Shown piece by piece: positions 34,630-43,429 of a DNA stretch of 64,000 bases. Source of the stretch: DATKZH01 sp035528065. GTDB taxonomy: Bacteria > Planctomycetota > Planctomycetia > Pirellulales > Thermoguttaceae. The notes under the pieces are model-generated. The model did no database searches. It was not told where the DNA came from and saw only the letters and a program-made list of their open reading frames with translations. The stretch spans positions 15,051 to 79,050 of the forward strand of contig DATKZH010000661.1 of the NCBI GenBank assembly GCA_035528065.1, read 5' to 3'. How positions within the stretch are numbered: the first letter of the stretch is position 1; every line of letters starts with the position of its first letter. A program made the position numbers and the translations under genes.

Positions 34630-36333
34630 ATGGCGGAGAAAGAAACGCCCCCAGCGAAGGGCCGGCGGGGCACGCCGCCTCGCCGGGCGGCCGTGTCGGG
34701 GCTGTCGATCGGCCAGTACCTGATCGAGCGGCTTCAGGACTACGGCGTGCGGGATATTTTCGGCATCCCGGGCGACTACGTGCTCGCCTTCTACGCCATG
34801 CTCGAAAAGAGCCCCATCAACACGGTCGGATGCACCCGCGAGGACTGCGCCGGCTTCGCCGCCGACGCCTACGCCCGCGTGAACGACATCGGGGCAGTCT
34901 GCGTGACGTACACGGTCGGCGGGCTGAGCGTGTGCAACTCGATTGCCGGGGCCTATGCCGAGAAGTCGCCCGTCGTGCTCGTGAGCGGCTCGCCGGGCCT
35001 GCGCGAGCGATACGGAAATCCGCTCTTGCACCATCGCGTGGGCAAGTTCCGCACCCAGTTTGAGGTCTTTCGTTGCCTCTGCGGCGCCACGGCCGAGTTG
35101 CACCACCCGGACACGGCGTTCCGCGAGATCGACCGCGTGTTCGACGCGGTGGTCCGCAGACGTCGGCCCGGCTACATCGAGCTGCCCCGCGACATGGTCC
35201 ACGTGGTGCCCGAGGGACCCCATACCCCGGCGTTCACCGAGCAGGAGAGCGAGCCCGACGCGCTGGCCGAAGCCCTGGCCGAAGCCACGCGGCGGATCTC
35301 CAAGAGCCGACGGCCGGTGATCCTGGCAGGCGTGGAGATTCACCGGCTCGGCCTCCAGGACCAACTGCTGGCCCTGGCCGAAGGCGCGGGAATACCGATC
35401 ACGACCACCATTCTGGGCAAGAGCGTGGTCAGCGAGACCCATCCGCGGTTTGCCGGCATCTACGCAGGGGCCATGGGCCGCGAGGACGTCACCGAGCTGG
35501 TCGAAGAGAGCGACTGCGTGATCGTCCTGGGCGCGTTTCTGACCGACATCGACATGGGGATCTACACGGCCAAGCTGGACCCCTTACGGTGTATTTATGC
35601 CACCAGCGAGACGCTCCGCATCAGCCACCACCACTTTCACGGCGTCCTGCTGGCCGACTTCCTCGAAGGGCTGGTGGCCGCCGGACTGAAAGCGCCCGAG
35701 CACTTCCCCGCTATGAATCCGAACTCCAACGGCGCGGCTTTCCAGCTCTGTCCCGACGAGCCGATTACGATCCAGCGGCTGATCGCCCGGCTGAACCTGG
35801 CCCTGGACGATTCGACGGTGGTGATCGCCGACGTGGGCGACGCGCTGTTCGCCTCGACGGAGCTGGTGATCCATCGCCAGACGGAGTTCCTCAGCCCGGC
35901 CTACTACGCGTCGATGGGCTTCGCCGTCCCCGCCGCGCTCGGGGTCATGGTCGCCCGGCCCGACTTGCGCCCCGTGGTGCTGGTGGGCGACGGGGCGTTT
36001 CAGATGACGGGCATGGAGCTGTCGACCATCGTGCGCCACGGCTTCAGTCCGATCGTCATCGTCCTCGACAACCAGGGCTACGGCACCGAGCGTCTTCTGC
36101 ACGCGGGCGACCACGAGTTCAACGAAATCCATCCCTGGCAGTACCACAAGCTGCCGGAGGTGCTCGGTGGCGGAACCGGCTACGAGGTGCGCACCGAAGG
36201 GGAGTTCGACCGCGCACTCCGTTCCGCCCAGGCCGACACCCGCGCAATGAGCCTGATCCAGGTCCACCTCGATCCGAGCGATTGCAGCAAGGTCCTCCAG
36301 CGATTGGCCGAGAGCCTCAGATCGAGCGTGTGA
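34630..36333 (+). CDS. Thiamine-diphosphate-dependent alpha-keto acid decarboxylase
   Basis: A 567-residue ThDP enzyme of the pyruvate/indolepyruvate decarboxylase group. The N-terminal domain begins LSIGQYLIERLQDYGVRDIF and has TREDCAGFAADAYAR with the catalytic-loop glutamate. The C-terminal ThDP-binding motif starts GDGAFQMTGMELST and ends in DNQGYGTERLL (GDG...N pattern). FGIPGDYVLAFY is typical of the family. The N-terminal 25 residues are Lys/Arg/Pro-rich. The substrate is a 2-keto acid, exact identity uncertain. The start MAEKETPPAKG was chosen over an earlier frame start. Confidence 0.9.
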   Translation: MAEKETPPAKGRRGTPPRRAAVSGLSIGQYLIERLQDYGVRDIFGIPGDYVLAFYAMLEKSPINTVGCTREDCAGFAADAYARVNDIGAVCVTYTVGGLSVCNSIAGAYAEKSPVVLVSGSPGLRERYGNPLLHHRVGKFRTQFEVFRCLCGATAELHHPDTAFREIDRVFDAVVRRRRPGYIELPRDMVHVVPEGPHTPAFTEQESEPDALAEALAEATRRISKSRRPVILAGVEIHRLGLQDQLLALAEGAGIPITTTILGKSVVSETHPRFAGIYAGAMGREDVTELVEESDCVIVLGAFLTDIDMGIYTAKLDPLRCIYATSETLRISHHHFHGVLLADFLEGLVAAGLKAPEHFPAMNPNSNGAAFQLCPDEPITIQRLIARLNLALDDSTVVIADVGDALFASTELVIHRQTEFLSPAYYASMGFAVPAALGVMVARPDLRPVVLVGDGAFQMTGMELSTIVRHGFSPIVIVLDNQGYGTERLLHAGDHEFNEIHPWQYHKLPEVLGGGTGYEVRTEGEFDRALRSAQADTRAMSLIQVHLDPSDCSKVLQRLAESLRSSV

Positions 36334-36775
36334 GCGGTCGTCCGACTCGCGACGGGTCGCCATAACGCCTGCGGCGCTCTAGTGGTCTGGCCAGATTGAC
36401 TTTGCCGGTCGGGTGCCACTGGCGTCTCGCCAGTGCAGCTACGAGAGCACGGGCAAGATGCCCGTGGCACCCGTAAACTCGAATTGGACAGACCACTAGT
36501 GGTCTGGATCTACGGGTGCCACGGTTGGCTTGTCCAACCGTGCTTCCGGCGCTGCTGGCCAAGCCAGCAGTGGCACCCAACGTGCAAAGTCGAAGTGGAC
36601 AGACCACTAGTCGCGCACCACACCGGCTGCCGCGAACCGCTCACGCCGCGTTGTTGGGTTCTGCCTGGGCACGAGGCGAGAGCCACGGATCGGCAGCCCC
36701 GGCCGCTCTCCCCAACGATCGACGCCCGAGGTAAGATGGCGGTTGGGTCGGCTCCATCAGGTGGAGGGGGAAATC
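36334..36775. other. Repeat-rich intergenic region
   Basis: About 440 bases before the Memo-AMMECR1 gene. It contains the tandem repeat units at 36380-36610; the rest (36611-36775) has no clear feature. Confidence 0.5.
36380..36610. repeat. Two tandem copies of the GTGGTCTG-bounded repeat, family C
   Basis: Unit 1 (36380-36499) and unit 2 (36498-36610) are bounded by GTGGTCTG and CAGACCAC inverted ends. They contain the inner palindromes GGTGCCACTGGCGTC and GCTGGCCAAGCCAGCAG. Unit 2 is close to the single unit at 57135-57250, and the inner palindrome is shared with 11834-11968. Confidence 0.75.
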
Positions 36776-38383
36776 ATGACTCGGACCGGCTGGCTGATCG
36801 TCGTGTTGGTGACCGTCGGCGGCTTCGGCGGCTGCGACCTGGCTGCACCCGTGACGGGCCGGGCCGGCGATGGCGGCTCGGGGCCGCCGGGGACGTCGGC
36901 AACCATCGAGAAGGTCCGCGGGCCGGCCGTCGCAGGGCTCTTCTACCCGCGGCGGCGGGAGGAGCTGGCGCAAGAGGTCGACAAGTATCTCGCGGAAGTG
37001 AAGCCGGCCCCGGTGAAGAAGCTTCGTGGGCTGGTCTGTCCGCACGCGGGCTACGACTACTCGGGGCCGGTCGCCGCCGTGGCCTACAAGCAGCTCGAGG
37101 GCCGCGACGTCGACACGGTGATCGTGATGGCCCCCAGCCACTACGCCGACTTCGAAGGGGCGAGCGTCCCCGAGGTCGACGCCTACGAGACGCCGCTCGG
37201 CTTGCTCCGGCTCTCGCCACGCGCGGTGGAGCTTGCCAAGCGACGGCCGCTGGTCACCAATCCGAAATGCGAGGTGAACCGGCCGGACTGGTGGCGCCAG
37301 GCGCCCAAGGAGCTGCCGCCGTTCGGCGAGGACACGCCCCACACGTGGGAGCATTCGTTGGAGGTCCAGTTGCCTTTCCTCCAGAGGACGCTCAAGGATT
37401 TCACGATCGTGCCCATCGTGTTTGGCCGCGTGGAGCCGGAAAAGGTCGCCGAGGCGATGGAAGGCGTCCTCAACGACCAGACGATCCTCGTGGCCAGCTC
37501 CGACCTGAGCCACTACCTCCCGTACGAGGCCGCCCAGCAGTCGGATTCCTCCTGCATCCGGGCGATCTGCGACTTGGACGTCGACCGGATGCAACGCGCG
37601 GACGCCTGCGGCAAAGGGCCGATCCTGACCCTCATCTATTTGGCCAAGAAGCACGGTTGGCGGGCGAAGCTGCTCGACTGTCGCAACAGCGGCGACATAT
37701 CGGGCGACAAGTCGCGCGTGGTAGGCTATGCGGCGATTGCCTTCTTCGAGCCGGGCGAAGGTGAGCCGCCCGAGGAGCCGCCGACCTTCGGTTTTTCGGA
37801 CGAAGCGGCGTCTGAGCTTTCGCCGGATGACGGGAAGATCCTCCTGGAGCTGGCGGAGAAGACGGTCACCGAGGTGGTCACGCGCGGGCCGCTGCCTTCG
37901 GTCGACGCGGCCGAGATGACCGACGGCCTCACTCAGCGGCGGGCGTGCTTCGTCACCTTGACCAAGAAGGGCGAGCTTCGGGGCTGCATCGGGAGCATCT
38001 TTCCCCAGGAGGAGCTACGCCGGGCGGTGATCGAGCGGGCCAGAAGCGCCGCCACCGAGGACCCGCGGTTTCCACCGGTGAAGCCGGAGGAGCTGGACGA
38101 CCTGGAGATCGAAGTCAGCGTGCTGACGATCCCCCAGCGCCTGGAGCACGAATCGCCCGAGGATCTCCTCGCGAAGCTGCGTCCGAAGGTCGACGGCGTT
38201 GTGCTCCAAGTCGGAGGGCGGCAAGCAACGTATCTGCCCCAGGTGTGGGAGCAACTGCCCGATCCGGAGGAGTTCATGCGCCACCTCTCCCAGAAGGCGG
38301 GACTCCCCCCCGACGGCTGGAAAAGCCCTGAGGCCATGGTCCTGACGTATCAAGTGCAAGCCTTCGAGCAATCGGAGGAGTAG
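36776..38383 (+). CDS. Fused Memo (AmmeMemoRadiSam protein B) / AMMECR1 (protein A) with lipoprotein signal
   Basis: A 535-residue fusion. The N-terminal MTRTGWLIVVLVTVGG is followed by FGGC, a lipobox with the lipid-attachment Cys20, so it is predicted to be envelope-anchored. The Memo domain (about 40-330) has CPHAGYDYSGP, VIVMAPSHYADFEG, TPHTWEHSLEVQLPFLQ and SSDLSHYLPYE, the metal-site-like residues of the family. The AMMECR1 domain (about 345-535) has RACFVTLTKKGELRGCIGSI (LRGCIG motif) and VLTIPQRLEHESPEDLL. In the AmmeMemoRadiSam set these act with a radical SAM enzyme, encoded at 40926. The role is not established to my knowledge, and the fusion plus lipoprotein signal is unusual. Confidence 0.93.
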   Translation: MTRTGWLIVVLVTVGGFGGCDLAAPVTGRAGDGGSGPPGTSATIEKVRGPAVAGLFYPRRREELAQEVDKYLAEVKPAPVKKLRGLVCPHAGYDYSGPVAAVAYKQLEGRDVDTVIVMAPSHYADFEGASVPEVDAYETPLGLLRLSPRAVELAKRRPLVTNPKCEVNRPDWWRQAPKELPPFGEDTPHTWEHSLEVQLPFLQRTLKDFTIVPIVFGRVEPEKVAEAMEGVLNDQTILVASSDLSHYLPYEAAQQSDSSCIRAICDLDVDRMQRADACGKGPILTLIYLAKKHGWRAKLLDCRNSGDISGDKSRVVGYAAIAFFEPGEGEPPEEPPTFGFSDEAASELSPDDGKILLELAEKTVTEVVTRGPLPSVDAAEMTDGLTQRRACFVTLTKKGELRGCIGSIFPQEELRRAVIERARSAATEDPRFPPVKPEELDDLEIEVSVLTIPQRLEHESPEDLLAKLRPKVDGVVLQVGGRQATYLPQVWEQLPDPEEFMRHLSQKAGLPPDGWKSPEAMVLTYQVQAFEQSEE

Positions 38384-38407
38384 CCCCAGGCGATCTCTTC
38401 GTTCCCC

Positions 38408-40639
38408 ATGCCCACCCAGCGGAACCGTTTGGTCTTGTTCCTGGCGATTTGCGCCCTGGGCGTCTCCGCGTTCGTCACCCAGCTCGTGCTGATGCGGGAG
38501 CTTCTCGGCGTCTTTTCGGGCAATGAGCTGATCTTCGGGATCGTCTTGGGGAACTGGCTCCTGCTGACGGGGGCGGGCTCGTACCTGGGCAAGATCGCCC
38601 CCAGGCTCAGGGACCCGATCGCCGTTCTCATCGTCGCCCAGATCCTCGTGGCCGTGCTGCCGATCGGCGACGTGTGGCTGTTGCGCTCCGTGCGCGACCT
38701 GGTCTTCGTCCGGGGCGCGGAAGTCGGGGTGACGGAGACGGTGCTCAGTTGCTTCGTGCTCTTGGCGCCGTATTGCCTGATCGCCGGCTTCCTGCTCACG
38801 CTCTGCTCGTTGATCCTCGCTTCGAAAGAGGACTCTTCGAGCATCGGCCAGGTCTATTTCCTGGACAACGTGGGCGATGTCGTCGGCGGGCTGCTGTTCA
38901 GCTTCGTGCTCGTCTACTGGTTCGACCATTTCCGGATCCTCTACTTCCCGGCCGTCTTGAACCTCCTGTTCGCGGGCCTGGTCGCCCTGCGGTTCGGCCG
39001 GCGGATACTGCTCGGGATCGCGGGCGTCGCTACCGTGGCGATGGTTGGGCTCGTTGCGACGTACGATCTGGACGACCTCTCCACCCGAATTCAGCACCCC
39101 GGGCAAGCGATCCTTTACCAAGGCAATTCACCCTATGGCCGCCTGATCGTCACCGAGTCGTCGGGTCAGTACAACTTCATCCACAACGGGGTGGCCCTGT
39201 TCTCCGCCCAGGCGGCGGGCGGCAACGAGGCGATCCACTACGCGGACAAGGAGGTGGAGGAAACCGTCCACTACGCCATGTCGCAGCGGCCCGACGCCGA
39301 GCGGGTGCTTCTCATTTCGGGCGGCGTGTCCGGCACGGCCCAGGAGATCCTCAAGTATTGGGAGGACGGCCGCGGCGAGGCCGAGGGCGGCGAGGGCAAC
39401 GTCGGAGTGGACTACGTCGAGCTCGATCCGGAAATCATCCGCGTCGCCGAGAGGTACCTGCCCGAGAGCCTGGCCGATCCGCTCGGGCGGATCCGCGTGT
39501 TCACGACCGACGGGCGGCTCTTCGTCCGGCAGGCGGCGGAGCCCTACCGGTACGACGTGGTGATCGTCGACGTTCCCGACCCCTCCACGTCCCAGATCAA
39601 CCGCTTCTACACCCGGGAGTTCTTCGAGGAAGTGAGCCGGCGCCTGGCGAGCGACGGAGTGATCTCGATCTCGCTGGGGCAATATGAGAACTACTTGAGC
39701 GAGGAACTGGCGAACCTGATTGCCGTGGCCCACCGGACGCTCGGCGACGTGTTCCAGAACGTGCTCATCCTTCCGGCCGGCCGGATCTACTTTCTGGCCT
39801 CCGACGGACCGCTGACCACCGAGATCGCCACGCGCCTCGAGGAAAAGGGGATTCTCGCGGAGTGGGTCAAGCGGCCCTATCTCGAGGGCGACGTGCTCCG
39901 GCCGCTTCGCCTGGAGGGGGTGCGCAGGGCGATCTCCGAAGACGCCCCGGTGAACGAGGATTTCAGCCCCATTCTCTACTACTACCACCTCCGCTACTGG
40001 ATCAGCCAGTTCCGCGTACGCTTCGGGCTGCTGGAGGGCGGACTGCTGCTGATCCTCGTGATCGCCTTGGTGCGCGCCCGGCCCGTCTCGTTTGCCCTCT
40101 TCACCACCGGGCTGGCGGCCTCGGCCCTGGAGGTCGTGCTGTTGGTGGCGTTCCAGATTCTGTATGGTTGCGTGTACCATCGCGTGGGATTGATCGTCAC
40201 CATGTTCATGCTTGGGCTGGGGATCGGCTCGGCGATGATGAACCGGATGCTTGCCCGAAGGTCGCGCCGGGACCTGGCCGGGCTGGAGTTTGCGGTGGCC
40301 GCCTACGCGGCTTGCTTGCCGCTGGTGTTGATTCTGTTGGGGCGGATCGGCAGCGCGGCGGCCGCGGCCGTGGCCTCGCAGGTGGCGGTGCCCCTTCTGG
40401 CCCTGGTGCTGGCGGTGCTGGTAGGATTGGAGTTCCCCCTGGCAGGCAAGGCCGACTTCCACACGGTCTCCTCGACGGCCGCGCGGCTGTATACGGCCGA
40501 CTATCTCGGCGCGGCCCTGGGGGCGCTGTTGGTCAGCACGCTTCTGATCCCCGTGATGGGGGTGGTTGCCGTTTGTCTGTTCGTGGCCGGGTTGAACGTG
40601 CTTAGCGGCGTGGTGGTCCTGTGGACGTCGCCGAGGTGA
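38408..40639 (+). CDS. Membrane-bound spermidine-synthase-like protein
   Basis: A 743-residue protein with an N-terminal set of about six membrane helices (LFLAICALGVSAFVTQLV onward), a central Rossmann domain of the spermidine synthase / polyamine aminopropyltransferase type, and about seven further helices at the C-terminus. The synthase region has LLISGGVSGTAQEI (nucleotide-binding loop), VDYVELDPEIIRVAERY and YDVVIVDVPDPSTSQINR (DxPD). Such MFS-like/SpeE fusions occur in many bacteria. It lies 24 bases after the Memo-AMMECR1 gene, so co-transcription is likely. The amino-donor and substrate are unknown; it may bind SAM-derived cofactor near the membrane (inference). Confidence 0.88.
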   Translation: MPTQRNRLVLFLAICALGVSAFVTQLVLMRELLGVFSGNELIFGIVLGNWLLLTGAGSYLGKIAPRLRDPIAVLIVAQILVAVLPIGDVWLLRSVRDLVFVRGAEVGVTETVLSCFVLLAPYCLIAGFLLTLCSLILASKEDSSSIGQVYFLDNVGDVVGGLLFSFVLVYWFDHFRILYFPAVLNLLFAGLVALRFGRRILLGIAGVATVAMVGLVATYDLDDLSTRIQHPGQAILYQGNSPYGRLIVTESSGQYNFIHNGVALFSAQAAGGNEAIHYADKEVEETVHYAMSQRPDAERVLLISGGVSGTAQEILKYWEDGRGEAEGGEGNVGVDYVELDPEIIRVAERYLPESLADPLGRIRVFTTDGRLFVRQAAEPYRYDVVIVDVPDPSTSQINRFYTREFFEEVSRRLASDGVISISLGQYENYLSEELANLIAVAHRTLGDVFQNVLILPAGRIYFLASDGPLTTEIATRLEEKGILAEWVKRPYLEGDVLRPLRLEGVRRAISEDAPVNEDFSPILYYYHLRYWISQFRVRFGLLEGGLLLILVIALVRARPVSFALFTTGLAASALEVVLLVAFQILYGCVYHRVGLIVTMFMLGLGIGSAMMNRMLARRSRRDLAGLEFAVAAYAACLPLVLILLGRIGSAAAAAVASQVAVPLLALVLAVLVGLEFPLAGKADFHTVSSTAARLYTADYLGAALGALLVSTLLIPVMGVVAVCLFVAGLNVLSGVVVLWTSPR

Positions 40640-40683
40640 GTTGTGCCGTGCAGGTCGCGGCGGTAGACGGAGGAAGCGTGCCC

Positions 40684-40953
40684 ATGGCAAGAGGGAAGGT
40701 CAACTATTGGCTGATGAAGACCGTCCGCGTGAGCGGTTGGCTCTTGCTGCCGCTGGTGATACTATACATTTTGACAGGGTTTGCCCTCTGCGGAGAGTAC
40801 GGCTTCAGCAAGGTGATCAGCCCCCAGGCGGCGCTCGACGTCCACAAGATTTTTGAATGGCCGCTGATCGTCATCTTCCTGGCCCACAGCTCGACCACCA
40901 TCTACTTCGCTCTGAGGAGATGGGGATGGATCAAGAAGCGAGCCAAGACGTGA
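40684..40953 (+). CDS. Small two-helix membrane protein, possible heme b protein
   Basis: An 89-residue protein starting MARGKVNYWLMKTVRVSGW. The first helix is LLLPLVILYILTGFALC and the second is WPLIVIFLAHSSTTIYFAL. Two histidines in DVHKIF and FLAHSS lie 14 residues apart across the helix, the spacing used for heme b in some small cytochrome-b-like membrane proteins. Heme binding is unproven. It lies after the spermidine-synthase-like gene and overlaps the start of the radical SAM gene by 28 bases, so it belongs to the same unit and could supply electrons to it (inference). Confidence 0.7.
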   Translation: MARGKVNYWLMKTVRVSGWLLLPLVILYILTGFALCGEYGFSKVISPQAALDVHKIFEWPLIVIFLAHSSTTIYFALRRWGWIKKRAKT

Positions 40954-42311
40954 ACCGCCCGGCCAGCGCCGAGGAGGTCGAAGCGCCGCCCGTCGGGCGC
41001 GCTTCGCGCCGGCGGTTTCTCAAGTACGGCGTTTTCGGGCTGGCGTGTGTGGGGGCGGGCGGTGCGGGAGCGTACTATCTGGTCAAGCGGGGAGGCGGTC
41101 CGGTCGCGGGTGTGATGAGCGCCGTGCAGTCGGTGACCACGAGCCTGGCCACGACCGACGTATTCAAGAACGACGCCCCCCGAGGCCGGCTCTGGGAGCT
41201 GTGGCAGAAGCGGGGCTGGGTCCGGGAGGCGCGGCACTACCTCAAGCTGGGGCGCAACGTCCAGTGCAAGCTCTGTCCCAACGACTGCCTGTTGGAGCCG
41301 GAAGACCGCAGCCGCTGCCGCAACCGGGTGAACAAGGACGGCACGCTGTATACGCTCTCGTACGGCAACGCCTGCTCGCTCGGCCTGGACCCCATCGAAA
41401 AGAAACCGCTCTTGCACTTCCTGCCCGGCACCGACGTCTTCTCGTTTGCCTCGTCCGGGTGCGGGTTCCGGTGCTTGAACTGCCAGAATTGGGACATCTC
41501 GCAACGGAAGCCGGAGGAGAGCAAGGACCCCCGCGGCGAGTCGATCCGGCTCAATCCGGAGGAGTTGACTTCGCTGACCCGCGCCGACATGGACCGCCTG
41601 AGCATGTTCCCGGAAGACGTGGTCGCGCTCTCCCAGCGTTTGGGAAGCCCGTCGATCGCCTACACGTACTCCGAGCCGACCGTCTGGTACGAGTACATGT
41701 ACGACACGGCCAAGCTGGCCCGGGCCAAAGGCATCAAGAACGTCTGGGTCACCTGCGGCTACATCCGGCCGGAGGCCCTGGAGGAGCTTGCCGGGGTGCT
41801 CGACGCGGCGAACGTGGATCTGAAGAGCTTCAGCGAGGAGATCTACGCGACGCTCAACTCGGGGAAGCTCCAGCCGATCCTCGACACGCTCGTGACGCTC
41901 AAGCGGCGGGGCGTCTGGTTCGAGGTGACCAACCTGATCGTCCCCACGTACACCGACAAGATGGACATGATCCGCCGGATGTGCGATTGGCTGCTCGAAA
42001 ACCTGGGTCCGGACTATCCGTTGCACTTCTCCCGCTTCCACCCGCAGCACAAGCTGACGCATTTGCCCCCCACGCCGATCGAAGTGCTCGTCGAGGCCCG
42101 GGCGATCGCCCGGGAGTGCGGCCTTCGTTACGTGTACATCGGCAACGTCCGCGGGGTGGAAGACGCGGAGACGACGTTCTGCCCGAACTGCCGGGAGAAG
42201 GTCGTCCAACGCGACGGGTACTCCGTCGACACGATCAACCTCGACGGCGGCAAGTGCAAGGCGTGCGGGACGAGAATCGCGGGCGTTTGGTCGAAGGAGG
42301 CCGGGGGCTGA
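40926..42311 (+). CDS. amrS: AmmeMemoRadiSam radical SAM enzyme with Tat-type signal
   Basis: A 461-residue radical SAM protein. The start at 40926 has GAGGAG six bases upstream; an ATG directly at 40920 has no spacer. The N-terminus contains ASRRRFLKYGVFGLACVGA (twin-arginine motif at 27-33) and a hydrophobic stretch, predicting Tat export or membrane anchoring. The catalytic cluster is SSGCGFRCLNCQNW, giving Cys179, Cys183 and Cys186 (CxxxCxxC). Four extra cysteines precede it (Cys114, 117, 121, 131). CPNC and CKAC pairs near the C-terminus suggest a metal-binding knot. It is the partner of the Memo-AMMECR1 fusion; the reaction is not known to me. Confidence 0.93.
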   Translation: MDQEASQDVNRPASAEEVEAPPVGRASRRRFLKYGVFGLACVGAGGAGAYYLVKRGGGPVAGVMSAVQSVTTSLATTDVFKNDAPRGRLWELWQKRGWVREARHYLKLGRNVQCKLCPNDCLLEPEDRSRCRNRVNKDGTLYTLSYGNACSLGLDPIEKKPLLHFLPGTDVFSFASSGCGFRCLNCQNWDISQRKPEESKDPRGESIRLNPEELTSLTRADMDRLSMFPEDVVALSQRLGSPSIAYTYSEPTVWYEYMYDTAKLARAKGIKNVWVTCGYIRPEALEELAGVLDAANVDLKSFSEEIYATLNSGKLQPILDTLVTLKRRGVWFEVTNLIVPTYTDKMDMIRRMCDWLLENLGPDYPLHFSRFHPQHKLTHLPPTPIEVLVEARAIARECGLRYVYIGNVRGVEDAETTFCPNCREKVVQRDGYSVDTINLDGGKCKACGTRIAGVWSKEAGG

Positions 42312-42406
42312 TAGAATGGGCGCCGGCCGAGTGAGTTCCGGCAACCGGGCCGGTCCACGGACCGATCGGCAGGTTGGACGCGAAGCCATCATGGGGAGGC
42401 GTATCG

Positions 42407-43195
42407 ATGAAAAGCCCGTTTCCCGGCATGGACCCGTACCTGGAGCAGCATTGGAGCGACGTGCATGAGAGTCTGATCGTGTACGCCCGGGATCAGCTCC
42501 AACCCCGCTTGCCGCCCGATCTGCGGGCTCGCGTGGAGGAGCGGGTGTTTGTCGAGGCTCCGGAGGGGGAGGTGCGGAGCATCTATCCCGACGTGCACGT
42601 CGTGGAGCACGGCCGGGCGCAACGGTCGGGTGTTGCCGCGGTCAGCGATCCGGCGGTCGCGGAGCCCCTGGTGATTCACCTGCCCGACGAGCCCATATCC
42701 CAAGGCTGCATCGAGATCGTCAACGCCGCCTCGGGCAATCGCGTGATCACGCTGATCGAGTTGTTGAGCCCGGCCAACAAGCTCCCGGGCGACGGCCAGG
42801 ATCTCTACCTCAGGAAGCGGCGCGAGGCCCGGGCCGCGCGTGTGAGCCTGGTGGAAATCGACCTGACGCGGACCGGACACCGCGTGTTCTCGTGTCCCCC
42901 GGGGCGGATTCCGCCGTCGCATCGCACGACGTACCAGATTTGCGTGCGTCGCGGCTGGGAGTTGGACCGGTTCGAGATCTATCGCGCCCCGCTCGCGGAG
43001 CGACTTCCCGTGATCGGGATTCCTCTCCGCCAGACCGATCCCGACGCCCCGCTGGATCTTCAGGCCCTGGTCGACCTGTCGTACCAGAACGGCCGCTACG
43101 ACGACCTCGACTACAAGGCCGATCCGACCCCTCCGCTCGACGCCGCCGACGCCGCCTGGGCGGACCAATTGCTGCGTGGCAAGGGGAGCCGCTGA
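42407..43195 (+). CDS. DUF4058 family protein
   Basis: A 262-residue protein starting MKSPFPGMDPYLEQHWSDVH, the diagnostic DUF4058 N-terminus (PFPGMDPYLE). It continues with RVFVEAPEG, SIYPDVHVVE and EIVNAASGNRVITLIELLSP. Family members are common in cyanobacteria and planctomycetes and have a restriction-endonuclease-like fold by analogy, but no activity is established. A GGAGG-type site precedes the ATG. It starts 96 bases after the radical SAM gene and is probably not functionally linked. Confidence 0.88.
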   Translation: MKSPFPGMDPYLEQHWSDVHESLIVYARDQLQPRLPPDLRARVEERVFVEAPEGEVRSIYPDVHVVEHGRAQRSGVAAVSDPAVAEPLVIHLPDEPISQGCIEIVNAASGNRVITLIELLSPANKLPGDGQDLYLRKRREARAARVSLVEIDLTRTGHRVFSCPPGRIPPSHRTTYQICVRRGWELDRFEIYRAPLAERLPVIGIPLRQTDPDAPLDLQALVDLSYQNGRYDDLDYKADPTPPLDAADAAWADQLLRGKGSR

Positions 43196-43429
43196 TGGGG
43201 ATCCGCTGGTATTGGCGCGGATTGTCTCTCGCAAAGGCGCCAAGGCGCAAACGAATTCAGGTGCGAGGGCATTCTGGACCCGACTCGTGGGGGCACTGCG
43301 GGCGATTCACGCTGCCAGCGAAGCTCCAAGAGGCCGGGCGAGGTATGCTCTGTCCTTAAGATGATGCTGGCAAAGCTAGCATCAACAGGAGGCAGACGTG
43401 GCTGCGGGGAGCGGCTGACTGCCCGCCGG
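43196..43429. other. Intergenic region
   Basis: About 230 bases between the DUF4058 gene and the convergent BON gene. A ~10-base palindrome, GATGCTGGCAAAGCTAGCATC, occurs near 43361-43383; it could act as a weak terminator. Confidence 0.35.

Noticed and set aside
40755..40790. TTGACA-like sequence inside the small membrane protein gene, considered as a promoter for the radical SAM gene.
   Set aside because: It lies in coding sequence with no -10 partner at suitable spacing, and gene overlap implies one transcript.
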